Of a stretch of 15,164 nt of DNA, positions 1 to 7,513 are shown one piece after another. Position numbers and translations under genes: made by a program. Under the pieces are notes generated by a model. The model saw only the letters and a list, made by a program, of their open reading frames with translations, searched no databases and was not told the origin of the DNA. How positions within the stretch are numbered: the first letter of the stretch is position 1; every line of letters starts with the position of its first letter. The DNA is from Paracoccaceae bacterium (GTDB taxonomy: Bacteria; Pseudomonadota; Alphaproteobacteria; Rhodobacterales; Rhodobacteraceae): positions 1 through 15,164 of the forward strand of contig SKNG01000314.1 in assembly GCA_007120685.1 (NCBI GenBank), in the 5' to 3' direction.

Positions 1-1098
1 CCCCACCTGCCCGAGGGCGCCTCGGGCGAGGAATGGCAGGTCCATGGCGGCGGCTTCTACCATATCCGCAAGTTCACCGTCGCCCCGGCCGAGATGCCGG
101 AACACCTGACCTGGTTCAAATGGGAAAGCTACGCCACCTGGCTTTCGGGCTTCGCGCTGCTGGCGGTGATGTATTACCTCGGCGCCGAATTCTACCTGAT
201 CGACCCGGAAGTGCGCGATCTGGCGGTCTGGCAGGCGGTGGCGATCTCCGTGGCCTCGCTGGGGTTCGGCTGGCTGGCCTATGACCGGCTGTGCCGGACC
301 TTCGAGACCGCCAACCAGACGGCGCTGATGGTGGCGCTTTTCGTCGTGCTGGTGGGCATGTCCTGGTTCTATGCGCAGGTGTTTTCCGGGCGCGCGGCGC
401 TTCTGCATCTGGGCGCCTTCACCGCCACCATCATGTCGGCCAATGTGTTCATGGTCATCATCCCCAACCAGAAGGTGGTGGTGGCCGACCTGAAGGCCGG
501 GCGCCGGCCGGACCCGCGCTATGGCCGCGTGGCCAAGCAGCGCTCGACGCATAACAACTACCTCACCTTGCCGGTCATCTTCCTGATGCTGTCGAACCAT
601 TACCCGCTGGCATTCGCCACGGAATGGAACTGGGTGATCGCCAGCCTGGTGTTCCTGATGGGCGTCACCATCCGCCACTGGTTCAACAGCCACCACGCGC
701 GCAGCGGCAACCCGCACTGGACCTGGGCCGCGACGGTTCTGATCTTCATCGCCATCATGTGGCTGTCGGTGGCGCCGATGCGGGGCGCGTCGGACGACCT
801 GTCGGCCCTGCCGCCCTCGGCCGCGCGTTTTGCCGAGGCCCCGGGGTTCGAGGATGTGCACAGTATCGTCCTGGGGCGCTGTTCGATGTGCCATGCCGAA
901 CAGCCGGTTTGGCCGGGGCTGCACTGGCCCCCGCGCGGCGTGGTGCTGGAGGAACCGGCCCATACCGCCCGCAACGCCCGTACCATCTACCTGCAATCGG
1001 CCCGCAGCCATGCCATGCCGCCGGGCAACATCGTCTGGATGGAGGAGGACGAGCGCGCGGCGATCCGCGACTGGTATCGCGCGGCGCTGGGTTCCTGA
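1..1098 (+). CDS. puuD: Urate hydroxylase PuuD (membrane urate oxidase with C-terminal cytochrome c), 5' end missing
   Basis: The protein oxidises urate to 5-hydroxyisourate in purine catabolism, in the inner membrane. Unlike soluble uricase, PuuD is thought to pass electrons to a fused cytochrome c. The frame is open from base 1, so the N-terminus (by family length, roughly the first 50 residues with the first membrane helix) lies outside the window; 365 residues are visible. Visible residues 12-40 (WQVHGGGFYH, then PEHLTWFKWES) match the family's conserved block. Several hydrophobic membrane segments follow up to about residue 260. The C-terminus carries a haem c site, C294-S-M-C297-H298, and a likely axial methionine in SHAMPPGN (Met339). 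It ends in TGA. The next gene starts 50 bases on, in the same direction. Family assignment is firm; the enzymatic role is established for characterised family members, not for this copy. Confidence 0.93.
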   Translation, partial: PHLPEGASGEEWQVHGGGFYHIRKFTVAPAEMPEHLTWFKWESYATWLSGFALLAVMYYLGAEFYLIDPEVRDLAVWQAVAISVASLGFGWLAYDRLCRTFETANQTALMVALFVVLVGMSWFYAQVFSGRAALLHLGAFTATIMSANVFMVIIPNQKVVVADLKAGRRPDPRYGRVAKQRSTHNNYLTLPVIFLMLSNHYPLAFATEWNWVIASLVFLMGVTIRHWFNSHHARSGNPHWTWAATVLIFIAIMWLSVAPMRGASDDLSALPPSAARFAEAPGFEDVHSIVLGRCSMCHAEQPVWPGLHWPPRGVVLEEPAHTARNARTIYLQSARSHAMPPGNIVWMEEDERAAIRDWYRAALGS

Positions 1099-1148
1099 GA
1101 CGCCGGCTCGATTGACCGCCCCCATTGACCGGGCAAGGGTTTGGGGGC

Positions 1149-1499
1149 ATGAGCTTTGCCATGCTGGTCTACAAGATATTCCGCCGGTCAGAGTGGGACG
1201 CCTTCGTGGCCGCCGGCCGCAGCCTGGGCGCGCCGGTCGATCTGGCCGACGGGTTCATCCACCTGTCCACCGCTGCGCAGGTGACCGAAACGGCGGCGCG
1301 CCATTTCGCGGGCGAAGGCGATCTGGTGCTGGTGGCGCTGGACGCTGACGCGCTGGGCATGGCGCTGCGCTGGGAGCCCTCGCGCGCGGGGGCGCTGTTC
1401 CCGCATCTCTACCGACCGCTGGTCGCCGGCGATGTGGTCTGGGACAAGTCGCTGCCGCTGGGCGTGTCCGGCCATATCTTTCCCGAAGGCGTGGTATGA
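1149..1499 (+). CDS. DUF952 domain protein
   Basis: A small protein of 116 residues belonging to the DUF952 family, whose biochemical function is not established. Recognisable family blocks are the N-terminal LVYKIFRRSEWDAF (residues 6-19), DGFIHLSTAAQV (34-45) and RWEP followed by GALFPHLYRPL (74-91). There is no signal peptide or membrane segment, so it is probably cytosolic. I chose ATG 1149, which has G-rich sequence upstream (GGGCAAGGG, then TTTGGGGG). An in-frame TTG at 1125 would add eight residues without a clear ribosome binding site, and ATG 1161 would match the shortest family N-terminus. The stop codon overlaps the pyrD start (ATGA, 1496-1499), so the two genes are probably translationally coupled. 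This suggests co-expression with pyrD but gives no function. Confidence 0.85.
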   Translation: MSFAMLVYKIFRRSEWDAFVAAGRSLGAPVDLADGFIHLSTAAQVTETAARHFAGEGDLVLVALDADALGMALRWEPSRAGALFPHLYRPLVAGDVVWDKSLPLGVSGHIFPEGVV

Positions 1500-2551
1500 G
1501 CCTGGAACGGCTGGGCCTCGCGGCGCTGCACCGGCTGGACCCGGAAACCGGGCATGATCTGGCGCTGCGGGCGCTGCGGGCGGGGGTGCTGGGCGGCAAT
1601 GGCCCGGTCAGCACGGCGCGGCTGCGGGTGCGGCTGGCGGGTTTCGCGCTGCCCAATCCGCTGGGGCTGGCGGCGGGGTTCGACAAGAACGCGGTGGCGG
1701 TGGATGCGCTGTTGCGGCTGGGCTTCGGCTTTGTCGAGGTCGGCGCGGCCACGCCCCGCCCGCAGCCCGGCAACCCGCGCCCGCGCCTCTTTCGCCTGAC
1801 CGAGGACCATGCGGTGATCAACCGCTTCGGCTTCAACAACGACGGGGCAGAGGCGATAGCCGCGCGGCTGGCGGCGCGGCGGCGGGCCGGCGTGCTGGGG
1901 CTGAACCTCGGCGCGAACAAGGATAGCACCGACCGCGCCGGCGATTTCGCCCGCGTGCTGGCGGTCTGCGGCGGGGCGGTGGACTTCGTCACCGTCAATG
2001 TCTCGTCCCCCAATACCGAGAAGCTGCGCGACCTGCAGGGGGCCAGCGCGCTGCGCGCCTTGCTTCTGGGGGCGATGGACGCGCGCGATGCGCTGCCGCG
2101 TCCCCTGCCTGTTTTCCTGAAGATCGCGCCGGATCTGGACACGTCAGAATTGTCTGACATTGCTGGCGTGGCGATGGAATGCGGAGTCGCGGCAATCATC
2201 GCCACCAATACCACCTTGTCGCGCGATGGTTTGAAAAGTGACAGGAAAGGGCAAGCTGGCGGCCTTTCTGGCCGGCCATTGTTCGAAAAATCCACACGTG
2301 TTCTGGCGCAACTGTCGCAGGCCACGGCTGGCGGGCTGCCACTGATCGGGGTTGGCGGGGTGGAGGATGCGCAGACCGCCTATGCCAAGATCCGCGCCGG
2401 GGCCAGTGCCCTGCAGCTTTATTCAGCGCTGGTCTATGGCGGGTTCTCGCTGGTCGGTGACATCCTGCGCGGGCTCGACGACCTGCTGGCGCGCGGTGGT
2501 TTCGACACTGTCTCGGAGGCGGTGGGCAGCGGCCGGGGGGAATGGCTGTGA
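1496..2551 (+). CDS. pyrD: Dihydroorotate dehydrogenase (quinone), class 2
   Basis: It oxidises dihydroorotate to orotate, the fourth step of pyrimidine synthesis, passing electrons through FMN to membrane quinone. The length (351 residues) is typical of class 2 enzymes, which carry an N-terminal amphipathic membrane-binding region (here about residues 1-40). Motifs seen: NPLGLAAGFDKNA (54-66), NRFGFNNDG (109-117), NLGANKDS (137-144), and VNVSSPNTEKLRDLQ (167-181) with the catalytic serine, by family comparison Ser171. Also present are KIAPDL (209-214), ATNTTLSR (236-243), GGLSGRPLFE (255-264) and the phosphate-binding end IGVGGVEDA followed by AGASALQLYSALVYGG (301-316). The start overlaps the DUF952 stop by four bases, and its own stop overlaps the ArsC-family gene. 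A stretch near 2130-2320 uses less G+C-rich codons than the rest. The identification is secure. Confidence 0.97.
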   Translation: MSLERLGLAALHRLDPETGHDLALRALRAGVLGGNGPVSTARLRVRLAGFALPNPLGLAAGFDKNAVAVDALLRLGFGFVEVGAATPRPQPGNPRPRLFRLTEDHAVINRFGFNNDGAEAIAARLAARRRAGVLGLNLGANKDSTDRAGDFARVLAVCGGAVDFVTVNVSSPNTEKLRDLQGASALRALLLGAMDARDALPRPLPVFLKIAPDLDTSELSDIAGVAMECGVAAIIATNTTLSRDGLKSDRKGQAGGLSGRPLFEKSTRVLAQLSQATAGGLPLIGVGGVEDAQTAYAKIRAGASALQLYSALVYGGFSLVGDILRGLDDLLARGGFDTVSEAVGSGRGEWL

Positions 2552-2886
2552 GCGACATCGAAATCTGGCACAACCCGCGCTGTTCGAAATCCCGCGCGGC
2601 GCTGGCGCAGATCGAGGCGCGGGGGATCGTGCCGCGCATCCGCCTCTACCTGACCGACCCGCCGGACGAACCCGCGCTGCGCGCGATGCTGGCGGCGCTG
2701 GCCCTGCCGGCGGCGGCGCTGCTGCGCCCCGAGGGCAAGGCGCTGAAGGACCGGCCGGAGGCAGAGATCATCGCCGCGATGCTGGCCGATCCGAAACTGA
2801 TCGAACGCCCGATGGTGCGGCGGGGCGCACGCGCGGTGATCGGCCGCCCGACCGAGGCGGTGACGGACCTGCTGGACGGCGCCTAG
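2548..2886 (+). CDS. ArsC-family (arsenate reductase-like) protein
   Basis: A thioredoxin-fold protein of the glutaredoxin-dependent ArsC family, 112 residues. Members of the arsenate reductase branch reduce arsenate to arsenite through one active cysteine. Here IEIWHNPRCSKSR gives Cys12 with the family's anion-binding loop, and Arg60, Arg87 (LIERPMV) and Arg100 (AVIGRP) fall where the three substrate arginines of E. coli ArsC are expected. I chose GTG 2548, seven bases after the run GGGGGG at 2535-2540, in a GTGA overlap with the pyrD stop; ATG 2542 would add two residues but sits one base from that run. No other ars genes (arsR, acr3, arsB) are near, and the gene is coupled to pyrD. It may therefore be a YfgD-like housekeeping paralogue and not an arsenic resistance gene. 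Confidence 0.88.
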   Translation: MSDIEIWHNPRCSKSRAALAQIEARGIVPRIRLYLTDPPDEPALRAMLAALALPAAALLRPEGKALKDRPEAEIIAAMLADPKLIERPMVRRGARAVIGRPTEAVTDLLDGA

Positions 2887-2889
2887 GCG

Positions 2890-4218
2890 TCAAGCCGCCA
2901 GTGCCTGCTCGATAGCCGTGGCCAGCTTCCCGGTCAGTTCGCCCACCTGATCCGAGGTCAGGATGAAGGGCGGCGCCAGCAGCACATGATCGCCGCGCTG
3001 CCCGTCGATGGTGCCGCCCATCGGATAGCAGATCAGCCCCGCATCCATCGCCGCTGCCTTGATCTTCGCATGCAGCTTGCGGCCGGGATCGAACGCTTCC
3101 TTGCTCTCACGGTCGGCGACCAGTTCCACGCCGCGGAACAGCCCCCGCCCGCGGATGTCGCCGACATGCGGGTGCTGGCCGAAACGCGCCTCCAGCGCCG
3201 CCTGCAGTTCCGCCCCGCGTGCCTGCACCTGTGCCAGCAACTCACGCTCATCGATCGCGCTCAGCACCGCATTCGCCGCCGCCGCCGCCATCGGATGGCC
3301 CATATAGGTGTGCCCGTGCTGGAAGAACCCGCTGCCGGCGGCGATGGCGTCGTAGATGCGGCCAGAGGTCAGCAGCGCCCCGATGGGCTGATAGCCCGCG
3401 CCCAGCCCCTTGGCGATGGTGATCATGTCCGGTGCCACGCCATCCTCGGCGCAGGCGAACAGATGCCCGGTGCGCCCCATGCCGCACATCACCTCATCCA
3501 GGATCAGCAGCACCCCATGCCGGTCGCAGATCTGCCGGATGCGGGCCAGATAGCCCGGCACCGCCGGCACCGCCCCTGCCGTCGCCCCCACCACCGGCTC
3601 GGCGATGAAGGCCATCACGGTTTCCGGCCCCAGCCGCAGGATCTCGGCCTCCAGTTCGCCCGCGACGCGCGCGCCATAAGCTTCCACGCTCTCGCCCTCC
3701 TGCCGGTCGCGGTATTCGTAGCAGGGCGCGATATGGCTGACCTCGGCCAGCAGGGGCGCGAATTGCGCGCGCCGCCACAGGTTGCCGCCGGCGGCCAGCG
3801 CGCCCAGCGTGTTGCCGTGATAGCTTTGCCGCCGCGCGATGACCCGGTGGCGCTGCGGCTGGCCGATCTCCAGGAAATACTGCCGCGCCAGTTTCAGCGC
3901 GGCCTCCACCGCCTCGGACCCGCCGGAGAGCAGATAGACCCGGTCTATCCCTTCCGGCGCGCTGGCGATCAGCCGGTCGGCCAGCTCCTCGGCGGGCTCG
4001 GAGGTGAAAAAACCGGTATGGGCAAAGGCCAGCCGGTCAAGCTGGGCGTGCAGCGCCGCGCGCACGCCGGCGTCGGAATGGCCCAGGCAGGACACCGCTG
4101 CGCCGCCCGAGCCATCCAGATACCGCTTGCCCGCGCTGTCGATGATGTAGCAGCCATCGCCCGCCACCGCCGTCGGCAGCGTGCCTTTCGTCGAACGCCC
4201 GAAGATATGCCCGGCCAT
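2890..4218 (-). CDS. Class III PLP-dependent aminotransferase (last gene of the TRAP operon)
   Basis: A fold-type I, class III aminotransferase of 442 residues, which would move an amino group between an amine or omega-amino acid and a keto acid. Seen: SGGSEAVE (98-105) for PLP phosphate binding, YHG (133-135), LILDEVMCGMGRTG (238-251) with the PLP-ring aspartate Asp241, and ITIAKGLGAGYQPIGALL (266-283) with Schiff-base Lys270. HTYMGHP (303-309) also fits the family. The substrate cannot be read from sequence; class III includes ornithine, GABA, beta-alanine and taurine aminotransferases. I chose ATG 4218 because AGGGAA lies seven bases upstream and the UspA stop is four bases away; an in-frame ATG at 4257 would overlap uspA by 35 bases and has no family support. 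It is the last gene of the operon and converges with the ArsC-family gene with only three bases between stops. A role in using the transported ligand is inferred. Confidence 0.93.
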   Translation of the reverse strand: MAGHIFGRSTKGTLPTAVAGDGCYIIDSAGKRYLDGSGGAAVSCLGHSDAGVRAALHAQLDRLAFAHTGFFTSEPAEELADRLIASAPEGIDRVYLLSGGSEAVEAALKLARQYFLEIGQPQRHRVIARRQSYHGNTLGALAAGGNLWRRAQFAPLLAEVSHIAPCYEYRDRQEGESVEAYGARVAGELEAEILRLGPETVMAFIAEPVVGATAGAVPAVPGYLARIRQICDRHGVLLILDEVMCGMGRTGHLFACAEDGVAPDMITIAKGLGAGYQPIGALLTSGRIYDAIAAGSGFFQHGHTYMGHPMAAAAANAVLSAIDERELLAQVQARGAELQAALEARFGQHPHVGDIRGRGLFRGVELVADRESKEAFDPGRKLHAKIKAAAMDAGLICYPMGGTIDGQRGDHVLLAPPFILTSDQVGELTGKLATAIEQALAA

Positions 4219-4222
4219 CGCG

Positions 4223-4654
4223 CTATTCCCTGACCACATAGACCGAGCAGCGCGCATGCCGCACCACCCGCGCCGCGTTCGGCCCCAGCAGGTAATCCTT
4301 CAGCGCCGGCCGGTGCGAGCCGATGACGATGGTATCGACATCGAGCTTGCGCGCGGCGCCGAGGATCTGGTCATAGATGGTGCCGTGCAGCACATGGGGA
4401 TGCACCTCTACCCCTTCCGGCACATTCGCGTTCACCCATTCCGTCAGCGCCTCGCCCATCGCATGCAGGGCCTGTTTCTCGTAATCCTTGCCGAAGAAGC
4501 CGCTGACCTGCGCCAGGCCGAAATCCGGCAGCACGCTGGCCACATGCAGGACGCCATCCGCGCCCAGCAAGAGCAGCGCCTCGGCCAGGGGCTTGCGCCA
4601 GCTGCCCTCGTCCGACAGATCGACGGGCAGCAGGATGATGCGGGACCGGGTCAT
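4223..4654 (-). CDS. Universal stress protein (UspA family) of a TRAP operon
   Basis: A cytosolic single-domain UspA-fold protein of 143 residues, starting IILLPVDLSDEG at the usual first strand. The C-terminal nucleotide loop reads GSHRPALKDYLLGPNAARVV (112-131). In ATP-binding relatives the pattern is G-2X-G-9X-G(S/T). Here Arg115 replaces the second glycine, the spacing is one residue shorter, and Gly124 is followed by Pro, so ATP binding in the classical mode is doubtful. UspA genes are often found in TRAP transporter operons; TeaD of Halomonas, which acts on the TeaABC ectoine transporter, is the known example. The gene sits 17 bases after the permease stop with an AAAGGA ribosome binding site, and four bases before the aminotransferase start. 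A role in tuning the transporter is inferred from that arrangement. Confidence 0.93.
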   Translation of the reverse strand: MTRSRIILLPVDLSDEGSWRKPLAEALLLLGADGVLHVASVLPDFGLAQVSGFFGKDYEKQALHAMGEALTEWVNANVPEGVEVHPHVLHGTIYDQILGAARKLDVDTIVIGSHRPALKDYLLGPNAARVVRHARCSVYVVRE

Positions 4655-4671
4655 GGCGGCGATCCTTTGGG

Positions 4672-7392
4672 TCAGAAGGCGGGTTTGGTTTGCCGGCGGC
4701 GCTGGAACAGCACGATCAGGCCCAGCAGCAACAGGGCGGGAATGTAGAACACTTCCTGCGGCATGCGGTCGGCGCGCCGCTGCAGTTCGGCCACGGTGAC
4801 CGGCGTGTCGCCATAGAAATCGAACCGGACCAACGCCTCGGAGAATTGCGTGTTCGGCATCGGTTCATCCAGCACCATGCGGTCCTCTTCCGGCATCAGC
4901 CACAGCCCGGTGGCATCGATGCGCTGGGCGGGCGCGGTATCGTCGATATCCAGCACCAGCGTTGTCTGGGTGATCTGGCCGGTGTTGAAATCCGGGCCTG
5001 AAACGATCAGGCGCAATTCCTCGCCCTCTGGCGCGGCCTCGACGACCTGTTGCAGCTCTACCGGCGGCAGGTTGACGAATTCCGGCTGCACGCGGTTCAG
5101 CCAGAAATTCGGCACGAAGAGCGTGAAGGCGACCAGCAGCAGCGCCGCGGTTTCCCAGGCGCGCGAGGGGGCGAGGAAATAGCCCTGCGTGGCGGCCGCA
5201 AACAGCAGCATGGCGAAGGTGGCGGTGATGAAGACGATGCCGGCCTCTATCAACCCGTCCCATGTGCCCAGGTCGATCCCGTAAAGGATCAGCGCGGGGT
5301 TGTAGATGAACAGGAAGGGCAGCGCGACGGTGCGCAGCGAGTAGAAGAAGGCGGTGAAGCCCGTCTTGATGGGGTCGCCCCCGGACACGGCGGCGGCGGC
5401 GAAACTGGCCAGGCCCACGGGTGGCGTGACATCGGCCATGATGCCGAAATAGAACACGAAGAGATGCGCCGCGATCAGCGGCACGATCAGCCCTTCCTGC
5501 GCGCCCAGAGACACCACCACCGTCGCCATCAGCGAGGAGACGACGATGTAATTGGCCGTCGTCGGCAGCCCCAGCCCCAGGATAAGCGAGAAGAGGCCGA
5601 CCAGCACCAGCATGAAGAACAGGTTGCCGAAGGCGAGGTATTCCACCAGCCCGGCCAGTTCGGTGCCGATGGGCGTGCGGGTCACGGTGCCGACGATGAT
5701 ACCGGCGGCGGCGGTGGCGACGCCGATGCCGATCATGTTGCGCGCCCCGGCGATCAGCCCTTCGGCCAGGTCGCTGATGCCGGCCTTCAGTTCGGCCAGG
5801 AAGGCCGCGGCCTGCCCGCGCAGCAGCGCCTTCAGCGGGCGCTGGGTGGTGATGATGAACAGCATCATCGCCACGGCATAGAAGGCCGATTTGGCGGGCG
5901 ACTGGCGTTCCACCATCAGATACCAGACCAGGATGATGATCGGCAGCAGGAAATGCAGGCCCGTGGGCACCACCTCACGCATCACCGGCAGCGTGAATTC
6001 GCGCGCGTTGGGGTTGTCCATCTCCAGATCCGGGCGGCGCGCAGCGACGACCAGGGCGGCGACATAGAGCGCCAGCACCACGGCGATCATCACCGGGTCG
6101 GCAATCGCCGGCGCCCCGGCGCGCAACAGGCCGACGGCCCAGATGGCGGCATAGAACAGCGCGCCGGCGACGACGAAGCCCACGAAGACCTTCAGGAACA
6201 TGTTCAGCAGGCTTTTCGATTCGCCCAGCGCCGGCATGTCCTTCTTCAGCGCCTCCAGATGCACGATGTAGACCAGCGCGATGTAGCTGATCACGGCCGG
6301 AATGAAGGCGTGCTTGATCACCTCGACATAGGAAATGCCAATGAATTCGACCATCAGGAAGGCCGCCGCGCCCATCACCGGCGGCATGATCTGGCCGTTG
6401 ACGGATGACGAGACCTCGACCGCGCCGGCCTTTTCGCTGGAAAAGCCCACGCGCTTCATCAGCGGGATGGTGAAGGTGCCGGTGGTGACCACATTGGCGA
6501 TGGACGAGCCGGAGATGACGCCGGTGGCGGCCGAACCAACCACCGCGGCCTTGGCCGGCCCGCCGCGCAGATGGCCGAGGCCCGCGAAGGCCATCTTGAT
6601 GAAGTAATTGCCCGCCCCTGCCTTATCCAGCAGCGAGCCGAAGAGCACGAAGAGGAACACGAAGGCCGTGGAGACGCCCAGCGGGATGCCGAAGACCCCG
6701 ACATTGGTGTCATACCATTGCGTGTTGATGATGCCGTTGAACGACCTTCCCGAATGTTCGATCAGTTCCGGGATCAGCCAGCCGGTGCCGAAATAGCTGT
6801 AGGCCAGGAAGACCGCCCCCACCACCGTCAGCGCCGGACCCAGCGCGCGGCGCGAGGCTTCCAGCAGCAGCAGCAGGCCCAACGCGCCGATGACGACCTG
6901 CGGAAAGATCACGTCGATCTGCCAGCCCAGGATCGACCAGTCCACTTCCCAGCGGATCAGGCGCCCCTCGCGCGCGGTCATCGAGATTTCGCGCGAGAAC
7001 CAGTAGACGTAAAAGGCGCAGCCGGCGGCGGTGAAGGCCAGGATCCAGTCGATCAGCGGGATGCGCCGGCGCGGCGAGTTCTTGAAGGCGGGATAGGCCA
7101 GGAAGGCCAGGAAGATGGCAAAGGTCAGGTGGATGGGGCGGGTCTGGTCCGAACCCATTACCCGCAGCCAGTCGGCGGAACCCGCGAACCAGAACATCGG
7201 TTCGGCGATCCAGATCTGAAAGAGCGACCAGAGCAGCGCGACGGTGGAGATCAGCAGCGCGACGATTCGGTTGTCAGGGACACGGGCGCCGGAATCGGCG
7301 CTGGAAACCAGGTCCTGCAATTCGGCATCGCTAAACTGGCGCTTGCCCTGAGCGTCGTCGCCCGCGCGTTCACCCGTGCGATCCTCGACCAT
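4672..7392 (-). CDS. TRAP transporter permease, fused small and large subunits (4TM/12TM), TAXI type, with C-terminal DUF3394-like region
   Basis: Inner-membrane permease of a tripartite ATP-independent (ion-gradient driven) uptake system, with the DctQ-like and DctM-like parts in one chain of 906 residues. In numbering from the upstream ATG at 7398, a soluble tail (1-44) is followed by membrane segments of the small-subunit part to about 200. The large subunit (about 230-700) has GSAATGVISGSSIANVV (288-304), SSSVNGQIMPPVMGAAAF (330-347), GLGLPTTANYIVV (608-620) and DVTPPVGLASFAAAA (656-670), all typical of TRAP large subunits. After the core come further helices (about 718-765), a polar region without helices (about 768-882) and a last helix before the basic tail QRRRQTKPAF. 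This matches the DUF3394 extension of fused TAXI permeases. I chose ATG 7392 because GGGGAG lies six bases upstream; ATG 7398 touches that site directly and would add two residues. Confidence 0.95.
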   Translation of the reverse strand: MVEDRTGERAGDDAQGKRQFSDAELQDLVSSADSGARVPDNRIVALLISTVALLWSLFQIWIAEPMFWFAGSADWLRVMGSDQTRPIHLTFAIFLAFLAYPAFKNSPRRRIPLIDWILAFTAAGCAFYVYWFSREISMTAREGRLIRWEVDWSILGWQIDVIFPQVVIGALGLLLLLEASRRALGPALTVVGAVFLAYSYFGTGWLIPELIEHSGRSFNGIINTQWYDTNVGVFGIPLGVSTAFVFLFVLFGSLLDKAGAGNYFIKMAFAGLGHLRGGPAKAAVVGSAATGVISGSSIANVVTTGTFTIPLMKRVGFSSEKAGAVEVSSSVNGQIMPPVMGAAAFLMVEFIGISYVEVIKHAFIPAVISYIALVYIVHLEALKKDMPALGESKSLLNMFLKVFVGFVVAGALFYAAIWAVGLLRAGAPAIADPVMIAVVLALYVAALVVAARRPDLEMDNPNAREFTLPVMREVVPTGLHFLLPIIILVWYLMVERQSPAKSAFYAVAMMLFIITTQRPLKALLRGQAAAFLAELKAGISDLAEGLIAGARNMIGIGVATAAAGIIVGTVTRTPIGTELAGLVEYLAFGNLFFMLVLVGLFSLILGLGLPTTANYIVVSSLMATVVVSLGAQEGLIVPLIAAHLFVFYFGIMADVTPPVGLASFAAAAVSGGDPIKTGFTAFFYSLRTVALPFLFIYNPALILYGIDLGTWDGLIEAGIVFITATFAMLLFAAATQGYFLAPSRAWETAALLLVAFTLFVPNFWLNRVQPEFVNLPPVELQQVVEAAPEGEELRLIVSGPDFNTGQITQTTLVLDIDDTAPAQRIDATGLWLMPEEDRMVLDEPMPNTQFSEALVRFDFYGDTPVTVAELQRRADRMPQEVFYIPALLLLGLIVLFQRRRQTKPAF

Positions 7393-7446
7393 CCGCATCT
7401 CCCCATCGGCTGTCAGGTTGTTGTTTTTATGACTTTTAACAAGAAC

Positions 7447-7507
7447 GGCCCGCCGCGCGTGGCGGCGGGCCTGTCTGTGGGGTGATCGGCCGGCGGTTGC
7501 CCGCCGG
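7447..7507 (-). terminator. Two adjacent hairpins between the TAXI binding-protein and permease genes (attenuator or mRNA-stabilising)
   Basis: A perfect 10-bp stem (GGCCCGCCGC 7447-7456 with GCGGCGGGCC 7462-7471, loop of five) follows a smaller 7-bp stem (7490-7496 with 7501-7507) just after the binding-protein stop on the minus strand. After the larger stem the minus strand reads GTTCTTGTTAAAAG, only a weak T-tract. I read this as a partial terminator or 3' end protector that gives more binding protein than permease, an arrangement common in uptake operons. The stems are seen directly; the role is inferred. Confidence 0.5.
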
Positions 7508-7513
7508 GGGCGA

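Noticed and set aside
2548..2886. Arsenic resistance locus
   Set aside because: Only an ArsC-fold gene is present, coupled to pyrD, with no arsR, efflux pump or other ars gene nearby.
2986..4233. A 415-codon plus-strand frame opposite the aminotransferase
   Set aside because: Shadow of a G+C-rich gene on the other strand; no family motif.
5050..6408. A 452-codon plus-strand frame opposite the TRAP permease
   Set aside because: Composition (Gln, Asp, His, Arg, Gly-rich) is the mirror of hydrophobic membrane codons; no motif, and the permease is unmistakable.
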